Below, one piece after another: positions 16,800 through 24,468 of a DNA stretch of 64,000 bases. The stretch comes from HXMU1420-13 sp963691715 (lineage in GTDB: Bacteria > Bacteroidota > Rhodothermia > Balneolales > Balneolaceae). Position 1 is the stretch's first letter, and each line of letters starts with the position of its first letter. The translations under genes were made by a program, and so were the position numbers. Where the stretch lies: assembly GCA_963691715.1 (NCBI GenBank), contig OY829281.1, positions 2,852,001-2,916,000 on the forward strand. The letters run 5' to 3'. The notes below the pieces were generated by a model. The model did not search any database. It was not told the origin of the DNA and saw only the letters and a list, made by a program, of their open reading frames with translations.

Positions 16800-18974
16800 A
16801 TGGCAGTAGATCCTATCTATTCGAAAATATCAAAGCAGTTACAACTATCCATAAAACAGATCGCAACGGTAAGTGCTTTATTAGACGAGGGTGCCACGAT
16901 TCCATTTTTAGCTCGCTATCGAAAAGAAGTAACAGAGGGCTTAGACGAAGAACAACTACGAGATATTCGGGATCAATTAGAACTTCAACGAACTTTAGAA
17001 GCCCGTAAACAAACCGTCTTAACATCCATTGAAGAGCAAGGCAAACTTACCGACGAACTTAAGACTTCAATTTTAGCGTGCGATGATCTAGTTCTCCTCG
17101 AAGATTTATATTTACCCTATAAACAAAAGCGTAAAACCCGGGGCGATAAAGCCAAAGAAAAAGGCTTAGAACCTTTGGCCGAACTGGTTTGGAAACAGGA
17201 AGTCACCCAGGGAAATCCTGCTGATTTCGCCAAGAACTACATCGCCCAAGAAAAAGAAGTGCACACCATCGAAGAGGCATGGGCTGGAGCTATTGATATA
17301 GTTGCAGAATGGATTAACGAATCGATAGCAGTGAGAGAAGAATTACGAAACATTTTTTTCAATCATGCGACCATCAGCACAAAAAAGACCTCAAAAGTAA
17401 AAGAGCGTACAAATTTTGAAGATTATTACGATGCAAGTTTTAAAGCAACCCGGCTAAAACCCCATCAGATTTTAGCCATCAATCGAGGAGAGCGCGAAAA
17501 GATCCTATCTGTAAAAACCGAAGTATGGGAAGAACGAACACTGGAAACCATCGATGATATCGTGATCACTAACGAAGATTCTATTTTCACCGGAGAATTG
17601 CAGGATTCAGTCGAAGAGGCCTACAAGCGATTACTTTTTCCATCCATAGAACGCGGACTACGCAATAATCTTACAGAAAAAGCGGATCAACATGCCATAG
17701 AAACTTTTGCCACGAATCTTTCTAATTTGTTGATGCAGCCGCCCATTCAGAACAAAGTAATTATGGGGATTGATCCTGCATATCGCACGGGGTGTAAGGT
17801 TGCTGTAGTGGATGAAACGGGGAAATATTTCGAAGGAACCACCATTTATCCAACGCCTCCGCAAAAGAAAGTAGCTGAGGCTGAAGCGGTATTGGACGCA
17901 TTGATCAATAAATATAAGGTTAATCTCATTGCGATTGGAAACGGGACAGCGAGCAGAGAGACGGAACAATTTGTGGCTAATTACATTCAGCAAAGTTCGA
18001 AGGCAAACACACAGGAACTTAGTTATTTGATAGTAAATGAAGCCGGCGCCTCGGTATACTCGGCATCGAAGATAGCTAGAGAAGAATTTCCAGAATTGGA
18101 TGCCGCCCAACGAGGGAATATTTCCATTGCTCGACGTGTGCTTGATCCATTAGCCGAACTTGTAAAAATCGATCCAAAATCCATTGGGGTTGGTCTTTAT
18201 CAGCATGATATCAATCAAACACAATTATCCTCAAAATTAGATGATGTTGTTGAGTCGTGCGTAAACGAAGTAGGCGTAAATCTGAATACAGCAAGCGCTC
18301 CTCTACTTTCTCATATTTCAGGATTGAGTAAGAAAGTGGCAGATAATATTGTTGCTCACCGAGTAAAAGAAGGGATATTCAATCATCGTGATGAAATTAA
18401 AGATGTAGCTGGAGTTGGAGATTTTCGGTTTCAACAAGCAGCGGGATTTCTTCGCATACCCGAAGCAAAAAATCCACTAGATAATACAGGTATCCATCCT
18501 GAAAGCTATGCTGCCACAGAACAACTATGCAATGTGTACGGTATTAATTTGGAAACACTATCCCAAGAACGGGATGTGGTGGAATCCAAGCTAACGAACA
18601 TTCCGATTCCAGAAACGGCACAACAATTAGGAATAGGGGAACCTACACTTGCATTGATTATTGAACATCTACTAAAGCCAGGTCGTGATCCCCGAGAAGA
18701 CATGCCGAAACCATTATTGCGTACCGATGTGATGGATATGAACGATCTGAAAGAAGGTCAAAAACTAGAAGGAACCGTTCGTAATGTAGTCGATTTTGGA
18801 GCTTTTGTTGATGTGGGCGTAAAACAAGATGGATTGCTTCATATTTCCAACATGTCGCTCACAGGGCGAAGGATTGAAGATCCCCATGATGTGGTAGGTG
18901 TAGGAGACATCATCTCAGTGGAAGTGATTACTCTAGATCTAGAACGAGGAAGAATCGGACTGAAGTTGGTGTAG
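16800..18974 (+). CDS. tex: Tex-family RNA-binding transcription accessory protein
   Basis: 724 residues, close to the usual Tex length. Order: N-terminal helical Tex domain (FLARYRKEVTEGLDEEQLR), YqgF/RNase H-like domain (IMGIDPAYRTGCKVAVVDETG, near residue 325), helix-hairpin-helix pair (LSHISGLSKKVADNIVAHR and DVAGVGDFRFQQAAGFLRI) and a C-terminal S1 domain (GTVRNVVDFGAFVDVGVKQD). It acts on RNA and RNA polymerase in the cytosol. Base composition is visibly less AT-rich than in the neighbouring accessory genes, fitting a conserved core gene. Confidence 0.95.
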   Translation: MAVDPIYSKISKQLQLSIKQIATVSALLDEGATIPFLARYRKEVTEGLDEEQLRDIRDQLELQRTLEARKQTVLTSIEEQGKLTDELKTSILACDDLVLLEDLYLPYKQKRKTRGDKAKEKGLEPLAELVWKQEVTQGNPADFAKNYIAQEKEVHTIEEAWAGAIDIVAEWINESIAVREELRNIFFNHATISTKKTSKVKERTNFEDYYDASFKATRLKPHQILAINRGEREKILSVKTEVWEERTLETIDDIVITNEDSIFTGELQDSVEEAYKRLLFPSIERGLRNNLTEKADQHAIETFATNLSNLLMQPPIQNKVIMGIDPAYRTGCKVAVVDETGKYFEGTTIYPTPPQKKVAEAEAVLDALINKYKVNLIAIGNGTASRETEQFVANYIQQSSKANTQELSYLIVNEAGASVYSASKIAREEFPELDAAQRGNISIARRVLDPLAELVKIDPKSIGVGLYQHDINQTQLSSKLDDVVESCVNEVGVNLNTASAPLLSHISGLSKKVADNIVAHRVKEGIFNHRDEIKDVAGVGDFRFQQAAGFLRIPEAKNPLDNTGIHPESYAATEQLCNVYGINLETLSQERDVVESKLTNIPIPETAQQLGIGEPTLALIIEHLLKPGRDPREDMPKPLLRTDVMDMNDLKEGQKLEGTVRNVVDFGAFVDVGVKQDGLLHISNMSLTGRRIEDPHDVVGVGDIISVEVITLDLERGRIGLKLV

Positions 18975-18980
18975 GGTGAA

Positions 18981-19040
18981 ATGCCATGGAGCCATTAAGC
19001 TCAAAAGTACACCCGAGAGGATTCTCCCACGGGGATGCCT
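18981..19040. repeat. Left half of a tRNA-Arg-derived repeat unit
   Basis: The segment from CCATTAAGC through GTACACCCGAGAGGATT to CCCACGGGGATGCCT matches the tandem units at 22.2 kb and stops abruptly after GATGCCT. The missing right half appears at 20976, on the far side of the hipBA module. Confidence 0.75.
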
Positions 19041-19137
19041 TTGAGTTCACCATTGGAATTAATTTTTCAAAAGGTATATCCTCATGGAAGTAATCATCTA
19101 GATGAAATACTCTTAGCATTTACTTTCCCTTAATACC

Positions 19138-20457
19138 TCATTTCGAAAGATCGAGTAAGGTATGTTGAATTTCATTCCGGAGCTCAGTATCTACGTTTAG
19201 CTCATCGGCAAAGGTTCTCCAGTTCTGAACGGTTGCATTGATCTCGTTAATGATTTCAGCGGCTTTTTTACTTTTCATTGAAATACCTTGTGCCATGCTT
19301 AGAAGATCATGTCGTGTAATGTCTGTTCGTTTTCCATTGATGCTAAGAGCATGCTGACTTACCCATGGGCTTCCCGGACGATAGGCGTGGCATAGATCAT
19401 AGGCAGGAGCTAGTTCCCAATTTTCTCCTTTCTGTAGCAGGAAAGAGAAGTTTTTGGTATGGTCATCACAGTTTCGAGCGATTACATTAAAAACCATTCT
19501 TCGAAACATTTGCTCAGCATCTTTATAGGTGAGTTTGAGCTCTCTCATACATTGGAATAACTGCTCATAACTGAAACTGTTTACCTGATTATAATCGTAA
19601 TGTTTAAGCCCACAGAAAGTTTGTAGATGATGTTTAGTGTGCCCCGTTTCTCGATCAAACCGTTTGGTCATAAAATGAGCCCGACCATGTTCTTCCAGAA
19701 GGTGACAAGGCATCATGGTAATACCGCACGCTATTGCCATGTTATAGTATGCCATTTCAACACGACCATACCCCTTCGTGGAACCTAATTGTACATCACT
19801 TACTCCATCTAGTTTAATGAGCCAGTGTTCAAAGCCTTTCGGAGCTTTGGTTTGGCCTGATTTTACTTCTCCTGTTTTTTCATTCCAAGCAATTACCGCT
19901 TTAGGTCGCGCACCACCAGCAGAAGTTCCGATTTTCAGAATCTCAGAAACGGCTTGCTCTTCATCTTTATGTAAATTTGTGGCAAAACCTTCTCTTTGAA
20001 ATAACATCTTTTGGGCAACGCTGACCAGGCTATCTATCTCAACGAAAAAGGTATTTACATGTTCGTTGATTACCGTAGGCTTGAACTCTAAAGCTCCCAT
20101 CCCCCGAGACCCGATAAAGCACAACATTTCTACTGGGTTCATACTGTTTTGGGGTCGACCTTGTTGAGCCAGCCACATATTGATTAACTGGTTTCCATAG
20201 TTATCTGGAAGAGCGTCCGCAAGTAGCCCGGGCAATCCTCTAAAAGTATTGTATGCAGTATTTCGATTTTTTCGAAGTTCTGGGAATGAGAATATACTTT
20301 TCGTTGAAGTAATGGGCATGTTGAGCGGGGAAAGTTCCCAGTTCAGTCTTTTAAACTCTGGGTGATATTCAAAAGTGGCAAGCCCTAGATCTTCATCCCA
20401 GGCTACAGCACCTGCAAATTCTCCCCATATATGTACCTCTGCTACCGTGATACTCAT
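19138..20457 (-). CDS. hipA: HipA-family serine/threonine kinase toxin
   Basis: 439 residues, the full length for HipA. Visible parts are the N-terminal subdomain 1, the ATP loop GTSAGGARPK (177-186), the lysine segment HWLIKLD (211-217), the catalytic loop NCDDHTKN (329-336) and the metal-binding segment PAYDLC (351-356). HipA toxins phosphorylate translation factors such as glutamyl-tRNA synthetase and cause dormancy. It follows hipB with a 3-nt gap. All catalytic residues seem intact. The pair sits between two halves of one tRNA-derived repeat, suggesting recent gain. Confidence 0.92.
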   Translation of the reverse strand: MSITVAEVHIWGEFAGAVAWDEDLGLATFEYHPEFKRLNWELSPLNMPITSTKSIFSFPELRKNRNTAYNTFRGLPGLLADALPDNYGNQLINMWLAQQGRPQNSMNPVEMLCFIGSRGMGALEFKPTVINEHVNTFFVEIDSLVSVAQKMLFQREGFATNLHKDEEQAVSEILKIGTSAGGARPKAVIAWNEKTGEVKSGQTKAPKGFEHWLIKLDGVSDVQLGSTKGYGRVEMAYYNMAIACGITMMPCHLLEEHGRAHFMTKRFDRETGHTKHHLQTFCGLKHYDYNQVNSFSYEQLFQCMRELKLTYKDAEQMFRRMVFNVIARNCDDHTKNFSFLLQKGENWELAPAYDLCHAYRPGSPWVSQHALSINGKRTDITRHDLLSMAQGISMKSKKAAEIINEINATVQNWRTFADELNVDTELRNEIQHTLLDLSK

Positions 20458-20460
20458 GGT

Positions 20461-20808
20461 CTACCAATCCGCTTCAGTGGATGTAACCGAACGTTTCCCT
20501 GTCACTCTTTTTCGCTTTTTCTTTTCTAACCGTGCTAATTCTAACGGACTAATGGTTTCTTGAACAACAAAGGCATTCATTACCTTCAGCTGATCCAGTA
20601 CCCGAAGCACCTGTATGAGAGTAGACAGATTTACGGTTTCTCCTCGTTCCAGCAAACTTAATGTAGAACGACTAATTCCTGCATCTGCTGCCAGTGCATC
20701 CTGCGTCTTGTCCTGTTCTATCCGATGATAGGTAATAAAGGCTCCAATCTGCTTTACCAACGCCTTATCACTCATCGAGTCCCAATTTTTGAATGAATGA
20801 TCAGTCAT
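20461..20808 (-). CDS. hipB: HipB-family HTH antitoxin
   Basis: 115 residues. A Cro/C1-type helix-turn-helix covers ~residues 20-75 (IEQDKTQDALAADAGISRST, then LSLLERGETVNLSTL). A basic C-terminal tail (LEKKKRKRVTGKRSV) probably contacts HipA. It is encoded first, as is standard for hipBA. Several TGAATGA/TCATTCA palindromes lie directly upstream and are its probable autoregulatory operators. Confidence 0.9.
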   Translation of the reverse strand: MTDHSFKNWDSMSDKALVKQIGAFITYHRIEQDKTQDALAADAGISRSTLSLLERGETVNLSTLIQVLRVLDQLKVMNAFVVQETISPLELARLEKKKRKRVTGKRSVTSTEADW

Positions 20809-20830
20809 AATATCTAATTTATATGATCAG

Positions 20831-20938
20831 TGAATGAAATATCATTCAATATAATCGAAGTTGAATATAATCACAACATGAATGAATTATCATGCGTAAT
20901 ATTTTAAAATACTATTTAATGAATCAAAAAATCATTCA
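20831..20938 (-). promoter_or_regulatory. Probable HipB operators (three palindromes)
   Basis: Three related inverted repeats are seen: TGAATGA-AATA-TCATTCA (20831-20848, perfect), TGAATGA-ATTA-TCATGCG (20879-20896, imperfect) and TGAATCA-AAAAA-TCATTCA (20920-20938). They lie 20-130 bp upstream of hipB, as expected for cooperative HipB repression of its own promoter. Confidence 0.7.
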
Positions 20939-20975
20939 TTAAACCTTTGAATTGGTTATATCATAGAATTGAGGA

Positions 20976-21008
20976 AGAACCTCTAACCGCCTGAGAATCA
21001 GGCATAAA
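20976..21008. repeat. Right half of a tRNA-Arg-derived repeat unit
   Basis: The segment from AGAACCTCTAACCGCC through the hairpin GCCTGAGAATCAGGC to ATAAAA equals the right end of the tandem units at 22.2 kb. Joined to the left half at 18981-19040, only about 5 nt (ATGGC) of a complete unit would be missing. Confidence 0.75.
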
Positions 21009-21223
21009 ACTAATTTTCCTTTTTCGGGATAATAGATCTGAATCTTACTGATATGGGAATAATTGGTGTGAAAAGAGGGCTCAAAAACAGATTTATACTC
21101 AGTTTCGAACTTAGGATTTAAAAAGTTTAACTGATGTAGTCTTGTAATACAGCATAATCATGTAGTAAAACATTAATGAATTGTTTTTATATACAAATAA
21201 CTAATAAATAAAAATGAAAGTTG

Positions 21224-22072
21224 ATGATAAAAAAAATTCTCCAAGTACATTTAATTTTGATATTAACTGCTTCAGCTGAACTTTTTGGACAAAGTGCTGA
21301 ATGCAAAATAAATCAGGCAGATTGTGAAAACTCAGCAGAATACGCAAAAGCAGTAAAGCAATCAGAACTTCTAACAAAAGTAGAAAACCGTATTGCAGAA
21401 TTAGAACTCTTATTGAATAGAGCGCTAAGTGAAGACGAAAAAATAGCTATTGCAAATGATGAAAGAAATAAAATCGCTAATGAGGAGATCATTAAGAGAT
21501 TAGATAAAATTGAAGCGGTTACGGTGAGTGTAAGTTTAGGACCACGCATATCAAATAAAGATCAATACGCCTATCATATTGCTTCAGATACTACTCTTCG
21601 TAGAGATAAATTACCAAACTCTAGTTTTGTTATTTCTACTCAGCTAAACATTTTCCCTTTTGCAAATAATGAACTACTTAAAAATAGGGTGGAATGGTTG
21701 AAAGTTTCAGGTGATAATTCCCCTAATTTAAAAAATCGTGCAGCACGTCTATGGGCAAATTTGAGAAGAAATACTGGCATGATTGTAAATCTTAATTTGA
21801 TTGAGCTTTCCGGGGATACTCAAACAGTATCCTTTAATAAAGGTATTGATGGGGGGATTGGAATCGGTTATAGGCTAAGTGATCAGATTTTTATTGGATA
21901 CTCCTGGGAATGGTTCACACAAAGAAATTTGAGAGGTTTTTATCAAGAACAAGTAAATAGTGAGATTTCATATAATGGAAATACTCTTACTTCTCTAGAT
22001 GAGACAAATGATGAACTATTCTTTGATAATCGTGTAACTGGTCGCGCTTTTAAAATCGCAATCAAGTTTTAA
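21224..22072 (+). CDS. Outer-membrane barrel-like protein with N-terminal coiled coil
   Basis: 282 residues from the ATG at 21224 (a TTG one codon earlier is less likely). The signal peptide ends LTASAELFGQ. Residues ~40-100 are strongly helical and probably coiled coil (KVENRIAELELLLNRALSED). The rest is beta strands ending in Phe (FKIAIKF), an outer-membrane barrel pattern. No family was recognised. It lies between copies of the tRNA-derived repeat, so it may be accessory DNA. Confidence 0.6.
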   Translation: MIKKILQVHLILILTASAELFGQSAECKINQADCENSAEYAKAVKQSELLTKVENRIAELELLLNRALSEDEKIAIANDERNKIANEEIIKRLDKIEAVTVSVSLGPRISNKDQYAYHIASDTTLRRDKLPNSSFVISTQLNIFPFANNELLKNRVEWLKVSGDNSPNLKNRAARLWANLRRNTGMIVNLNLIELSGDTQTVSFNKGIDGGIGIGYRLSDQIFIGYSWEWFTQRNLRGFYQEQVNSEISYNGNTLTSLDETNDELFFDNRVTGRAFKIAIKF

Positions 22073-22140
22073 TTGTAAACATAATATATATTATCTAAAC
22101 ATAAGTTATTGTTATATAATTTTATATAAAATGTTTGAAA

Positions 22141-22510
22141 AAGCTTAATGGCTAGAAACCATCAAGCTTAAAAGTACACCAGAGAAGATTCTCCCACGGG
22201 GATGCCTATGGCAGAACCTCTAACCGCCTGAGAATCAGGCATAAAAAAAGCTCAATGGCTAGAAACCATTAAGCTTAAAGTACACCCGAGAGGATTCTCC
22301 CACGGGGATGCCTATGGCAGAACCTCTAACCGCCTGTGAATCAGGCATAAAAAAAGCTCAATGGCTAGAAACCATCAAGCTTAAAAGTACACCCCAGAAG
22401 ATTCTCCCACAGGGATGCTATGGCAGAACCTCTAACCGCCTGATTCGTAATCAGGTACTCATCTCCCGACAGGTCGGGAAGCTACGGGTGCATTTCAATA
22501 AAAATGCACC
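22141..22510. repeat. Three tandem ~106-bp tRNA-Arg-derived repeat units
   Basis: Units start at 22141, 22248 and 22354. Each begins with a hairpin (AAGCTTAATGG / CCATCAAGCTT), then carries the tRNA-Arg 3' region in plus-strand text (GTACACCCGAGAGGATT). In place of the T-loop there are two mini-palindromes (TCCCACGGGGA and TGCCTATGGCA). The unit then resumes with AACCTCTAACCGCC and ends in GCCTGAGAATCAGGC, a collapsed anticodon arm. The third unit continues into the 5' half of the tRNA and ends in a GGTGCATTT / AAATGCACC hairpin. Confidence 0.8.
22387..22492 (-). pseudogene. tRNA-Arg pseudogene with palindromes in the T and D loops
   Basis: On the minus strand this matches the intact tRNA-Arg at 36432-36505 from acceptor to acceptor. 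The D-loop contains a perfect palindrome (CCCGACAGGTCGGG, 22465-22478), the T-loop holds an extra ~24 nt, and the acceptor 3' strand is mutated (CACCCCAGA). The anticodon arm still reads ATTCGTAAT. It cannot fold as a functional tRNA. Confidence 0.75.
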
Positions 22511-22670
22511 AAAAAAATAAATGATTCCATCTATTATAGCTTAGTCAATTATAACTTCCCTTACATTTTATAAATTAGAAGTCATTTATATCAACCTTAC
22601 AACTAAATAGTGTTATAGTTTTTGATTTAAATAAAAACTTCTATTTTTAAAGTTATAATATAAAGTTGAG

Positions 22671-23693
22671 ATGATTTCCGACCTTAGAGATACGTTATTT
22701 CGAGCCATTACAGGAGACAAAATTTCAGAACGAAATTTGGTAATTCATTGTGCCCGGGTTGCTGAAGCTTATGTGAGAACAAAAGCTTCGAAACATGATC
22801 ATCTAATCCAATTTTTGTCGGCATCTTATCCGGATTTCGCGTTAGACTCCATCGCCGATTTATTTAAAAGAAAAGAAGGGGTATTGGTGGTTTTTGAAAC
22901 CTGGTATGAACGTGTTGGAGTGGATCAGCTATCCAAATCAGATGTATTTATTCAGTTAAGACGTCTTGTATTCTCATCAGTAAATGATCACATCTTTGCT
23001 AGTTATAAACTGATGGATTCATCATTATCAAAGATCATCCGGAATCTAAAACGAGGAATTACAGAACAAGATGTTGACGGCTTGGAATTGGATTCTATTG
23101 AGCGATCTATTCAATTGTTAGATAGAGGGAATATTGCAACAAGAATTAGTCCAGAGTTGCTAGAAATCCGTTTATCCAATCGGCTAGCCAATGCAAAGAA
23201 CACGTTAGAGATTCTACAAATTTTAAGATCGATCCTAGAGGAATATGAACCAGATGAGTCAGTAAAAGTAGGTGTCACAGCTCTAGCAACCATTATTCGA
23301 AAGCTTTATTCAAGCTTTAATGAGATCGAATTAGAGCAAAGGTATCTGCATGAAGAGGCAGTAGTGTTAAAGGAAGAAGAATGGAGTACTTTTATTAATG
23401 ATTCTGTACGAACTCTAAAGATGGAGTTTTATAAATCCTATGTGGTATCAAATAAATTAAGTGACGAGCTTTACAACGCCTATTTCTACATCACAGAAGA
23501 GATATTATTAGCTGACTACCTTAAGAATCGTGCAAATAATCAATCATTTTATGAACACCTACATAAAGTTTACCCTAAGGTGTCAAAAGAAGAATATCGC
23601 TCTAAACATAGAGTAATTCTAGAGTATTTTGTTAAAAATACGAGGGGGGAATTAAAGAGGCGTGTTTCAAAAAAAATAAGTTCTGCAAATTAA
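22671..23693 (+). CDS. Helical cytosolic protein, possible regulator of the Lon-domain locus
   Basis: 340 residues, all-helical by appearance, with no signal peptide or membrane segment. A short central stretch (VFSSVNDHIFASYKLMDSSL) and a basic C-terminal helical region (YRSKHRVILEYFVKN... KRRVSKK) recall sigma-factor-like or DNA-binding layouts, but I cannot assign a family. It is first of four same-strand genes; the next ATG is 24 nt after its stop. Start ATG with a weak ribosome site (AAGTTGAG). The regulatory role is inference from position only. Confidence 0.6.
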   Translation: MISDLRDTLFRAITGDKISERNLVIHCARVAEAYVRTKASKHDHLIQFLSASYPDFALDSIADLFKRKEGVLVVFETWYERVGVDQLSKSDVFIQLRRLVFSSVNDHIFASYKLMDSSLSKIIRNLKRGITEQDVDGLELDSIERSIQLLDRGNIATRISPELLEIRLSNRLANAKNTLEILQILRSILEEYEPDESVKVGVTALATIIRKLYSSFNEIELEQRYLHEEAVVLKEEEWSTFINDSVRTLKMEFYKSYVVSNKLSDELYNAYFYITEEILLADYLKNRANNQSFYEHLHKVYPKVSKEEYRSKHRVILEYFVKNTRGELKRRVSKKISSAN

Positions 23694-23717
23694 TTGTATT
23701 GGAAGGGCATAGGTGTG

Positions 23718-24461
23718 ATGAAAAAAATTAATGAAATAGATATTGAACGGTTTATTAGGTACCCCTTTGAACTTAGCGATGATCAGTTCAAAAAAATTAA
23801 AATTCATCTTGAAGAAAATATTGAAGCACGAGCTATTGCAGAATGGTATAAGGAGTTTTATTCAGAATTTGATCACATAAGTAGACCTTCACTAATAAAT
23901 CTTAGCATAAATAAAGCTAAAACATATAGCAAAGGTCCATTAATTCTTGCAGCAGACAGCGGAAAACCTGCTTTAGATCTTGCTACGAAAGCAACCTTTT
24001 CATCAAAAGAAGATGGAACTTTGGTGAGAATTCTTGAAGATACTCGAAAGCACAATTATCAGATTCATGTGCTATCTAAATACCTAAAGCAAGATGAAAG
24101 AGTAATTATCAATATAGATCAACAGCCAATTGACATTGTTACCGAAAAAGGAGGCAAGCTCAAAAATATACAACAAGAAATATTTTCTGATATCAACTGG
24201 AAACACGCTTCTTTAGTATTACGCCTTCCTACATCTATCTGTGATTATAACCCCAAGACTCCAAATATGCTCTTTACTGTTTGTGATGAATGTACGCTTA
24301 GTATTACTGGAAACACGGTTCAATTTACGACTTCAGAAACGAGTATAACAAGAATCATACTTGATCAGGATAATCGATCACAACTTCTTTACCTGGAAGA
24401 CCAGGATATTTCATTTACAGTAGATCCTGATAAAGCTTTTATACTTTATCTATACAGTTAA
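23718..24461 (+). CDS. Hypothetical protein, anti-sigma-like N-terminus plus beta-rich C-terminus
   Basis: 247 residues from the ATG at 23718; an in-frame TTG at 23694 would add eight residues. The first ~50 residues (MKKINEIDIERFIRYPFELS, then KKIKIHLEENIEARAIAEW) have the helix pattern of anti-sigma N-termini but lack the zinc His/Cys residues. Residues ~120-247 are predicted beta strands. There is no signal peptide. The ribosome site is GGAAGG or AGG. It sits 7 nt before the first Lon-domain gene, so it is very likely co-transcribed. Its function is not known. Confidence 0.6.
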   Translation: MKKINEIDIERFIRYPFELSDDQFKKIKIHLEENIEARAIAEWYKEFYSEFDHISRPSLINLSINKAKTYSKGPLILAADSGKPALDLATKATFSSKEDGTLVRILEDTRKHNYQIHVLSKYLKQDERVIINIDQQPIDIVTEKGGKLKNIQQEIFSDINWKHASLVLRLPTSICDYNPKTPNMLFTVCDECTLSITGNTVQFTTSETSITRIILDQDNRSQLLYLEDQDISFTVDPDKAFILYLYS

Positions 24462-24468
24462 AAGGTAC

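Noticed and set aside
17658..18110. 150-codon minus-strand ORF inside tex
   Set aside because: Tex is well supported in this stretch; the antisense frame shows no family features.
22141..22510. CRISPR array
   Set aside because: The repeated unit is ~106 bp, directly tandem, with no unique spacers. It is recognisably derived from tRNA-Arg, and no cas gene is present.
22308..22520. 70-codon ORF on the plus strand across the tandem repeats
   Set aside because: It lies wholly inside the tRNA-derived repeats and has no ribosome site; its frame is incidental.
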